A stretch of DNA of 10,066 nt from IMCC26207 sp037141255 (GTDB taxonomy: Bacteria > Actinomycetota > Acidimicrobiia > Acidimicrobiales > Microtrichaceae), in contig JBAXCX010000105.1 of the NCBI GenBank assembly GCA_037141255.1, positions 1 to 10,066 on the forward strand, given 5' to 3'. Both the position numbers and the translations under genes were made by a program. The notes beneath the pieces are model-generated. The model was not told the DNA's origin, did no database searches, and saw nothing but the letters and a program-made list of their open reading frames with translations. Shown one piece after another: positions 1 through 6,481 of the stretch (position 1 is the stretch's first letter; each line of letters opens with the position of its first letter).

Positions 1-119
1 ACTGCAAACACGACTACTCCGGCCAGTACGCCAAGGATGGCGATAACGACCAAAAGTTCGATAAGCGTGAAACCGCTTTGACCCTTGCTCCGGCTACGCC
101 GGGATTCGATTGCATTCAT
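1..119 (-). CDS. pilA: Type IV prepilin, probable major pilin (PilA-like), 3' end cut by window edge
   Basis: Only the first 39 codons are present; the gene continues beyond base 1. The product begins with a short basic leader (MNAIESRRSRSKGQSG), then the class III cleavage motif G|FTLIE with the conserved glutamate at mature position +5, then an unbroken hydrophobic helix (LLVVIAILGVLAGVVVFAV). This is the canonical N-terminus of a type IV pilin, which a prepilin peptidase cleaves after the glycine and N-methylates before assembly into the fibre. The ATG at 117-119 has a strong Shine-Dalgarno GGAGGG (127-132) seven bases upstream, which fixes the start. It lies 213 bp after the giant PilX-like gene and has its own candidate promoter, as expected for a major subunit made in excess. 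The family is clear. That it is the major pilin rather than another minor one is inferred from the textbook FTLIE motif, the strong RBS and the separate promoter. Confidence 0.88.
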   Translation of the reverse strand, partial: MNAIESRRSRSKGQSGFTLIELLVVIAILGVLAGVVVFA

Positions 120-183
120 AGTTTTTCCCTCCAGGGATTTGTGAACCTCGCCGGGTGGCGAGTGAGTTGAACTGCCAGGGGGC

Positions 184-225
184 CTAGGTCTTGACTCTGT
201 ATCCCACCGTCAAGAACGCACCTAG
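184..225 (-). promoter_or_regulatory. Bulged hairpin in the leader of the pilin gene
   Basis: Bases 184-189 (CTAGGT) pair with 220-225 (ACCTAG), and 190-195 (CTTGAC) pair with 209-214 (GTCAAG). This gives a 12-bp stem interrupted by a 5-nt bulge (215-219) and closed by a 13-nt loop. There is no T-tract after it in the minus direction, so it does not look like an intrinsic terminator. It sits between the candidate promoter (244-271) and the RBS (127-132), so it would lie in the 5' untranslated region of the pilin mRNA, where it could stabilise the message or bind a regulator. The pairing is seen; the role is inferred. Confidence 0.4.
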
Positions 226-243
226 ACCTACCCCCAAGAGAAG

Positions 244-271
244 ACTATAGCCAAGGGTGAATGGGTTTCAA
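244..271 (-). promoter_or_regulatory. Candidate sigma-70-type promoter for the pilin gene
   Basis: Read on the minus strand, TTGAAA (266-271) is separated by 16 bp from TATAGT (244-249). Both are close to the -35 and -10 consensus of housekeeping promoters. Transcription would start near base 236-238 and leave a leader of about 118 nt containing the hairpin at 184-225. The position, between the stop of the PilX-like gene and the prepilin start, fits separate high-level expression of the pilin. Further upstream, GGGTA/TACCC (289-302) forms a small stem that is followed on the minus strand by five Ts (274-278). This could be a weak terminator for the upstream operon, but the stem is short. Confidence 0.45.
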
Positions 272-332
272 TCAAAAATCTGCCAATTGGGTAGAAATAC
301 CCTTGTGCAGGCCAATCCCCCATCTGCCACCC

Positions 333-3300
333 TCAGGCGTAGATATTGCAGGGGTCGTTAGCTGCGCCGGCTCCGTACTTCCAGGTTCCGCTCTTCAGAA
401 TCTTCCAGTCAATCACCGACACCTTGGAACCCGTGGTCACAGCGTTACCCTGCTTATCGGCAATCAGCACCTTGGCATCCAAGCGGGGGAAGAGCTCGTC
501 GTCCGCAGGGTCGGTATTGCCCTTCTCGTCTAGGACGCAGGCAACGATTCGAGCAGACCGGAAGGGGAATCGAGTAGCTCCCGAGGATGCCAGCGCATCT
601 GGTTGCTGAGTGACCGTCGGGTTGGTTGGCCAGGTTCCTGTAGTCCAGCTACCCAGAGCAGAAGCAACAAGTCCGGGCCGGCAGAATTCTGCCACCGTCG
701 GACTGCACTTATCAGAGGTCACTGAGCCACCATTGAAGATGGCAAAACCGGTTGGTCCGGCAGCAATGGGCTTGCCTGGGTCATCGGGCGGATCCACTGC
801 GTTGTTCCAGTTCCAGATCACGCGAACATCTTGGTTGGGAACAGACACTGAGCCGAATACGTTGAAGCTGGCATCCCCGGTGCGGGCCGAAGGAATGCCA
901 ACGGCTGGGTTTGAATACGTCTTGTTCTCAGTGAGCGGATTCCAAGTGACCGTGAAGGGGTCTTTGGGCCGCGGGTAACCGACCGTGTTACCAAGTGAGT
1001 CTTTATCTCCGGCCGTGGCCTGAAGCGTGGCGTAGTCCAACTCGAAGGTGCGCGTGGTCGTGCCCGTGTTTGCCAAAGAAACCAAAGCTTGCAGCGAGGT
1101 GACCACATTGCTATTCGCAGCAAGACACGGATCACACGGGGTGTCTTGATGGCTGACGAGTTCGCCTATCTCCATAGCGTTGACAAAGGCCCCCGCTGGC
1201 CCAGTTCGACAGGTGGTTCCCGTTGTGGGGTCAAGAGTAAATGAGGACTCCACATCGCTGGTGAACGAACTGAAGGGAACGCTCACCGTGCACCACAGCC
1301 CAGAGTGGGTAATGAGGGTGAAGTCAACCTTGTCTCCCGCGTTGGCTGTTGCGGGCTTTCTCATCTTTGCAGTCAGCGTCAGGCTGCGAACAGGCAAGAA
1401 CCCATCAAGCAGGTTTGGATCTTTCAGGTTGTACGTCAGCTTGGCTGTGGTGAACCCCGAAGTGGCTGTAGAGGTAGCCACCGTGGTGTACTTCGGGACG
1501 GCCTCCTTGGACCCAAATGAAGGGTTCGCAAAGGTAGCCGTGAGGCCATTGATGTTGGTAGTCGGTGTATCAAAGCTCGGGGTCCAGCCAAGGCGAACCG
1601 CTACTGCATCCACGCTGTACGAAACCCCGGCAGGGCGATTATCACAGGCATAGGTCCGGCCAAAGAGCCGGAAGAAACTAACCGCCGGTGGGCAGAGTTG
1701 AGCAAAGAACTGATCAAATGTGATGTCTGGGTTGGTAAAGAGGTTGCGCCAGAACAGCGCAAAGTTCACGATCCCACGAACAAAGTTTGACGCAATGGTA
1801 TTGGACAGCTTCGGCGGGTTGAGCCCCACTGTTACATCAATGGTTGCGTTTCGAAGATCTTCACGGCCTACACCATTGGCTGTAGTCATTACCGTGTCGC
1901 AATCACCATCAATGCCATCAGATGTGCCAGCTACTGGGTCATAAAGAAGGTCGTAGCTTGTGGTTGCATAGTTATCGGTCAGGCGCGATGCCAGTGCGTT
2001 GTCTGCCGTGCCAAAGCGCATCGTGCAGGTATGGCCATCGCTCATGGACACCGCAAACTTGGTATACGCCAAGTTGTTTGCAGGGTTATTGGCAAAGTCG
2101 GCATCGGCGGTCAGATCAACCCATGCAGAGCCCAACAAACCAGGCCCAGGGTCGGCACCATCGACAGCGCGCATTCCCATGCCCGCCAAGCGGAAGGTCT
2201 TTTCAAACAGGCAGGTGCCGCTGTCCCAGCAGGCAGCAGAAACATCCTGGGTCACCTTTAAGCTGCTTCGGTCGGCTATGCGAGGAGCATCCGCAACTCC
2301 AGCAAAGGCAGGTGCCGTGGTTACCGAGGACCAGGTATCTGGCAACAGCCTTGCCCCAAGCGAGGTTGCCGGACGCTGCCAGATTGCCGTGGTCTGCGTT
2401 GGCACCGGGTCGGTTGCCAACTGCTGTTTCACGATTGGCCCGCAGATGGCAACCCTGCCCCCTGTGTGATTCAGCCCTGTTCGTGACGACAGAGTGATGC
2501 TGACCCCGGAGCTACCATCGGGACTTGTGGGCGAGGGTGCAGTCCGCACACAAGCCTTGTTCGGGAACTCAGAGTTCATGGGTCGAGCGCCAGCCCAGTT
2601 GCGCTTGCCAAATACCCAGTTGTCGGTGTAATCAGAAAACACCAAGGAATGCTTCTTGGGGTCTGTTTCTGCCAAAGACGGATCGTCTACGTCGAACCAG
2701 TAATCGCCACTTTCAAAGTAGAACGTTGTGTTCGGGCAACCACCACCAAACCACTGATTCAGAATCTTGGTTGTCTTGGCGTTGTAACTTCCCGCTGGAA
2801 GCGAAACCACCCCGACACCGTTGAGGTTGTAAGCGTTGCAATCAGGATTTAGAACGTCATAGTTGCCGCTGTTGTCAGATTTGAACCGTCCGTTATACCC
2901 GTCCCAGTCAAAGTACTTGGTTGACTGCACTCGGCCGTTGTTCCAATCGCCGTTGCCCGGCGGCAGGCCACCCGCACCCATCACGCTCAACTGCGAGTTA
3001 CTGCAAAGAAGCGAACTGTCTGGAGCTGAATAGATGGAGTTTGCTTGAACGTCGGCCCGAGAGGCATTGAATAAATCGCTCGGCTCAGCAATTCCACAGC
3101 CCTTCGTTCCCGTCTCTGGATCAAACATGCCCGGTCCACCCTGAGCGGAAAAGCCGTCTACTAACAGAGCCGGGCCGGGCCGACCTGCATCGGTGACTGC
3201 TGCAATCTGATTCTTTACTTCCACCCCGCCAGTTATTTTGAGTGGTGTTGCACCGGTGTAAACAAGTTGGCCTTTCGTTGCGTCAACCTCAGCTTGGCTG

Positions 3301-3971
3301 AACGACTGCATTGCCCCAGCAAAGGGAAACTGTGTCTTCCAGAGTCTTGCTTTATCTCCGGTGGCACCGATCGGGTCAGAAGCCGGGTTGGGATCGCCCT
3401 TGTACTCGTCTCCTACTAGGCGCAGCGCCACGCCGCCATCGTCTTGTGGCACGCCGGCAATTTGGTTGCCCAACGAGTCGTACTGCGACAGGCCCTCGTT
3501 ATAGCAATAGATCCGCACTGGGGTGCCCTCTACATTGACCAAGTTATACACAGGGTCACAGGCAGAATTTGCCAGCTTGGGGTTGACCGCCGGGTCTCTG
3601 GCCTTGTCGTAACCTGCGTCTCCAACCGCCTTGGGCAACTGCTCATTTGATTTCTTGGTTGGGTCGTACCCCACATCGCCCGAGGTTTTGTATTGCGGCA
3701 AGTCGCTTCCTGCAATCGAAGCCGAGTTGCGAATCTGATTGATTGCAACATCAACTGCGCCCTCAGCAGCACGGTTCTGCTTTTCTCTGGTTCGGCCGGA
3801 TTCCTCGATCGACATGGTGGACAAGGTGACAGCGAGCAACGAGGAGATAATGAGGATGCACAACAGCATTCCGGCGAGTGTGGTGATGAGCACATAGCCC
3901 TCTTGTGAGCCGCTCGGCCGACGGCGAATCATCATGTGTTGAATAAACCTGGACCGCAGTGACCGCTTCAT
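333..3971 (-). CDS. Giant PilX/GspK-like minor prepilin, putative pilus-tip protein (1212 aa)
   Basis: The start is set at ATG 3971. It overlaps the upstream stop in an ATGA junction and is preceded by AGGAAGGG (3976-3983). An in-frame start 27 codons earlier would lie deep inside the upstream gene. Residues 1-25 are a basic leader ending SQEG. Residues 26-50 (YVLITTLAG...) form one hydrophobic helix, followed by a charged amphipathic stretch (IEESGRTREKQNRAAEGA) as in PilX-type prepilins. Position +5 after the predicted cleavage is Thr, not Glu. The remaining ~1130 residues look exported: Gly/Asn/Asp/Thr-rich, beta-rich, with about 22 cysteines. Visible landmarks are a beta-helix-like patch (NTTFYFESGDYWFD, ~residues 415-430), two similar beta-rich segments (~550-715 and ~800-935), and a phenylalanine-rich stretch between them (~725-775). 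Usual PilX proteins have about 200 residues. Its place with other minor prepilins suggests a tip subunit with a large binding module. No named domain was recognised in the C-terminal part, and the ligand is unknown. Confidence 0.75.
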   Translation of the reverse strand: MKRSLRSRFIQHMMIRRRPSGSQEGYVLITTLAGMLLCILIISSLLAVTLSTMSIEESGRTREKQNRAAEGAVDVAINQIRNSASIAGSDLPQYKTSGDVGYDPTKKSNEQLPKAVGDAGYDKARDPAVNPKLANSACDPVYNLVNVEGTPVRIYCYNEGLSQYDSLGNQIAGVPQDDGGVALRLVGDEYKGDPNPASDPIGATGDKARLWKTQFPFAGAMQSFSQAEVDATKGQLVYTGATPLKITGGVEVKNQIAAVTDAGRPGPALLVDGFSAQGGPGMFDPETGTKGCGIAEPSDLFNASRADVQANSIYSAPDSSLLCSNSQLSVMGAGGLPPGNGDWNNGRVQSTKYFDWDGYNGRFKSDNSGNYDVLNPDCNAYNLNGVGVVSLPAGSYNAKTTKILNQWFGGGCPNTTFYFESGDYWFDVDDPSLAETDPKKHSLVFSDYTDNWVFGKRNWAGARPMNSEFPNKACVRTAPSPTSPDGSSGVSITLSSRTGLNHTGGRVAICGPIVKQQLATDPVPTQTTAIWQRPATSLGARLLPDTWSSVTTAPAFAGVADAPRIADRSSLKVTQDVSAACWDSGTCLFEKTFRLAGMGMRAVDGADPGPGLLGSAWVDLTADADFANNPANNLAYTKFAVSMSDGHTCTMRFGTADNALASRLTDNYATTSYDLLYDPVAGTSDGIDGDCDTVMTTANGVGREDLRNATIDVTVGLNPPKLSNTIASNFVRGIVNFALFWRNLFTNPDITFDQFFAQLCPPAVSFFRLFGRTYACDNRPAGVSYSVDAVAVRLGWTPSFDTPTTNINGLTATFANPSFGSKEAVPKYTTVATSTATSGFTTAKLTYNLKDPNLLDGFLPVRSLTLTAKMRKPATANAGDKVDFTLITHSGLWCTVSVPFSSFTSDVESSFTLDPTTGTTCRTGPAGAFVNAMEIGELVSHQDTPCDPCLAANSNVVTSLQALVSLANTGTTTRTFELDYATLQATAGDKDSLGNTVGYPRPKDPFTVTWNPLTENKTYSNPAVGIPSARTGDASFNVFGSVSVPNQDVRVIWNWNNAVDPPDDPGKPIAAGPTGFAIFNGGSVTSDKCSPTVAEFCRPGLVASALGSWTTGTWPTNPTVTQQPDALASSGATRFPFRSARIVACVLDEKGNTDPADDELFPRLDAKVLIADKQGNAVTTGSKVSVIDWKILKSGTWKYGAGAANDPCNIYA

Positions 3972-4654
3972 GAGTCCCTTCCTGCGTGTTGGTACAGCCG
4001 CACTGTGGATGTCTGCCCATCTCGGCCCACAACGGTGATGTTCATATCGCACATCTCATAGGGTGGCAGGGGAAGCGCCTTGGGGAAGGTTGCCTGCAGA
4101 TTGCAGGTGGCGGGAATGGTGATCGACTGCACAGCCTCGACAATGACCTCTTGTGAACCACCGGGGTCGGTCACTTTGGTGCCATTCTTCCAGTAGTCGA
4201 GCCCGCCGATGATGTCGGTGACGTGGTAGCACTCCCGTCGCAAAATATCGATGCCACCCGAGGTGCTGGTGTTTGGTCGGGTGTTATACACAATTCGCTT
4301 GGAATTAGAACCCGAAGTTTGAATGGCAATCAGCGGCCCGGTCACTGGGTTTCCGCCATAGGGAACCGAGGTCATGTTGCCTTGATTGCACTCAACAACT
4401 GCCGCGTTGGCCTGCACCACACCAATCTTGATGACCTTGGCGGCAGCCCAGTCTTTTTCCATCGTGGACCGAAACAGCCTGAGTTGCTTGGCTGAGTTTG
4501 ACGACTTTATCGTTGGTTCTTGCCGCAGAATGATGAGACTCACCAAGCCGAACATGGGCAACAGCACAATGGTTCCAACCGAGATGGCAATGAGCATCTC
4601 GATGATGGTGAGGCCCGATTGGCCCCGCCTCCGCAAAGATCTTGGAGTGCTCAT
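3968..4654 (-). CDS. Minor type IV prepilin, PilW/GspJ-like
   Basis: The protein has 228 aa. The leader is MSTPRSLRRRGQSG, followed by cleavage motif G|LTIIE with Glu at +5 and a hydrophobic helix of about 25 residues (MLIAISVGTIVLLPMFGLVSLII). The globular part has four cysteines and a mixed beta-rich composition, and matches no specific family by eye. Length and operon position, after a PilV-like and before a PilX-like gene, fit PilW/GspJ. ATG 4654 is preferred because it forms an ATGA overlap with the previous stop (4651-4653), like two other junctions here. A GTG four codons upstream (4666) is possible. There is no clear Shine-Dalgarno, so translation is probably coupled to the upstream gene. 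It also overlaps the next gene by four bases. It would join the minor-pilin complex that primes assembly in the inner membrane. Prepilin identity is secure; the exact subfamily is not. Confidence 0.8.
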   Translation of the reverse strand: MSTPRSLRRRGQSGLTIIEMLIAISVGTIVLLPMFGLVSLIILRQEPTIKSSNSAKQLRLFRSTMEKDWAAAKVIKIGVVQANAAVVECNQGNMTSVPYGGNPVTGPLIAIQTSGSNSKRIVYNTRPNTSTSGGIDILRRECYHVTDIIGGLDYWKNGTKVTDPGGSQEVIVEAVQSITIPATCNLQATFPKALPLPPYEMCDMNITVVGRDGQTSTVRLYQHAGRDS

Positions 4655-5259
4655 GCGGGTGGACACCCCGCAGGCTGATCCACTCGGCAGGACTTCCGCT
4701 TGACGACTTGCCCTGTGCGAGAGACTCCGCCTCCGAAGGTGATTTTGTAGCTCACACGCTGAACTCCGGAGTCAGGGCTGATGCATTTGTAGAACGAAAG
4801 GCCCCGGTCTTCGAAGGCTCCCGTGGTGGTGTTCCAAGACTCCAAGCCAGTTAGCTCAACCAGCATCTGAGCACCATCGGTGTACGGGAGCCGCCACTTG
4901 GTGGGTTCAGCACCACCGCCGGTGATGAACGCGTCTGCATTTAACTGATAGTTCGAGCCGGTTCCTTGACCGGTTTCAACACCGTTGCTGTTGATGCTGT
5001 TACTAGCGCTGCAGTTTTCGTACGGCACCTGGGTTTGCAGAATCTCACCGTAGGTAATCAGGCCGGTGTCGATTGCCTGCAGGTTTTTATTGGAGGTGGT
5101 CACCTTGATAACCGTGAACAAGGCACCGGCAAGAATCAAGAAAATACTGCCGATTAACAACATGGCAATGATGACTTCGACCAAAGACTGCCCGGATTGG
5201 CCGCGTCGAGGCCGCGCGCCGATGGCGCAACTGCGAGGCGTATCCCCGGGCCGCTGCAT
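4651..5259 (-). CDS. Minor type IV prepilin, PilV/GspI-like
   Basis: The protein has about 202 aa. A 23-residue basic leader ends in RRGQSG. The cleavage motif is G|QSLVE, with Glu at +5, and a long hydrophobic helix follows (VIIAMLLIGSIFLILAGALFTVI). The QSLVEVIIAM pattern resembles PilV/GspI-type minor pilins. The mature domain carries four cysteines, two of them near the C-terminus. The start is uncertain: ATG 5259 leaves a 4-bp gap after pilC and has AGGTGG 12 bases upstream. ATG 5271 would overlap pilC by 8 bp and add MCNK, and ATG 5292 would overlap more. None changes the mature protein. The stop overlaps the next start (ATGA, 4651-4654). The likely role is one subunit of the pilus-initiating minor pilin complex. 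The subfamily is inferred from gene order and N-terminal pattern. Confidence 0.8.
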   Translation of the reverse strand: MQRPGDTPRSCAIGARPRRGQSGQSLVEVIIAMLLIGSIFLILAGALFTVIKVTTSNKNLQAIDTGLITYGEILQTQVPYENCSASNSINSNGVETGQGTGSNYQLNADAFITGGGAEPTKWRLPYTDGAQMLVELTGLESWNTTTGAFEDRGLSFYKCISPDSGVQRVSYKITFGGGVSRTGQVVKRKSCRVDQPAGCPPA

Positions 5260-5263
5260 CTTG

Positions 5264-6481
5264 TTACACATCCACCTGGTTATAGATGCCATACATGGCG
5301 CTCACCATTGCAAGGGCAACGAAGCCAACAACACAACCAATAAACACGATCATGAGTGGCTCAAACACCGCCGTCATCTTGTCTACGGCGTAGTCCAGTT
5401 CTTCTTCATAGAAACTTGCAGCATTTTCGAGTTGTTCTGACAACTCACCAGAACGCTCGCCCACCCGAATCATCTGAACAACTGTCGATGGGAACAGGTT
5501 GGTCTGTGCAAGTGGCTCGGCAAACCCGCGTCCCTCGAGCACACCTTCCATGGCAACCGACAGGCGCTCTTTGTAGACCAAGTTGTTGGAGCAATCGATC
5601 GAGGTTGGTAGGGCCTCTGGCAGCGGTACGCCAGCGTCGAGCAGCACGGCCAGCACCCGGGTAAAGCGCTCAGTGGCCGAGTAGGTAACCACAGTAGAGA
5701 TCAGTGGAGTCTTGAGCTGCAGGGCGTGCATATTGCGACGGCCATTGGTAGTACGCACATAAAAGGTAAGTCCAACGCTGCCAAACACAAGCACCAAGCC
5801 AGTGATCAAGCCCGCGGGGGAATGCACAAAGTCGGCTACGGCCATCAGCATGCGAGTGGGCAGCGGAAGCTCGGCGTCGAACCCCTTGAAGAACTCAGCA
5901 AAGCGCGGAATAGCGAACACCACAATGATCAAGCAGACCACCATCGAGATTGCCAGCAGAATCATCGGGTAGATCAGCGCCTTGCGCACTGCTCGAGAGA
6001 GTTCAATGTCACGGCGGATGTACTTATGCAGCTGGTCAAAAGCGTCATCCATGCGGCCAGTCAGTTCGGCCGAACCCAACAGGGCCATGAAATACGGGGG
6101 GAACACATCGGAGTGCATGCTGAGCGCTTCGGTAATCGACCGCCCTGCGGTCACCCGCTCAAGCACATCGCTCAGGATTGCCTTAAACCGTTTGTTCTTG
6201 GCATCGATGCGTAGGTTGTCGATGGATTCCGTTACCGGAATACCAGCTCGCAAGAAGGTCGCCATCTGCCGAGAGAAGTGCATGATGTCGACGAGCGGCA
6301 CCTTCTCTTTGGTGATGTCAATTTGTAGGCCTTTGCGCTCAGAGATCTTTGTGACGCGCATGCCCTTGACGGCAAGCTCGTTTCGAGCCGCCATCACCGA
6401 GGCTGCTTGGATCTCTCCCTTAACAGATTGCCCCTCAAGGTTTTCTGCCTGATAGCGATACTTCGAAAGGGTTGCAGTCAT
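5264..6481 (-). CDS. pilC: Type IV pilus inner-membrane platform protein PilC
   Basis: The protein has 405 aa, the usual PilC/GspF length. Two homologous T2SSF domains are visible at about residues 67-190 and 270-393. Each has the F(S/T)R-x(n)-L-AG-P motif (FSRQMATFLRAGIP at 69-82; FTRVLAVLLDAGVP at 273-286) and an ELTGR/ERSGEL-type motif. Membrane segments lie at about 170-192, 222-242 and 375-398. The N-terminal part (YRYQAENLEGQSVKGEI) is the usual cytoplasmic start. PilC is the polytopic platform that couples PilB ATP hydrolysis to extraction and polymerisation of pilins. The ATG at 6479-6481 overlaps the pilB stop (ATGA) and has GGAGG (6489-6493) seven bases upstream, so the start is firm. 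All key family features are intact. Confidence 0.96.
   Translation of the reverse strand: MTATLSKYRYQAENLEGQSVKGEIQAASVMAARNELAVKGMRVTKISERKGLQIDITKEKVPLVDIMHFSRQMATFLRAGIPVTESIDNLRIDAKNKRFKAILSDVLERVTAGRSITEALSMHSDVFPPYFMALLGSAELTGRMDDAFDQLHKYIRRDIELSRAVRKALIYPMILLAISMVVCLIIVVFAIPRFAEFFKGFDAELPLPTRMLMAVADFVHSPAGLITGLVLVFGSVGLTFYVRTTNGRRNMHALQLKTPLISTVVTYSATERFTRVLAVLLDAGVPLPEALPTSIDCSNNLVYKERLSVAMEGVLEGRGFAEPLAQTNLFPSTVVQMIRVGERSGELSEQLENAASFYEEELDYAVDKMTAVFEPLMIVFIGCVVGFVALAMVSAMYGIYNQVDV

Noticed and set aside
1922..2497. 191-codon plus-strand frame opposite the giant prepilin
   Set aside because: Gln/Arg/Pro/Cys-rich antisense translation of the minus-strand gene, with no start signal or recognisable domain.
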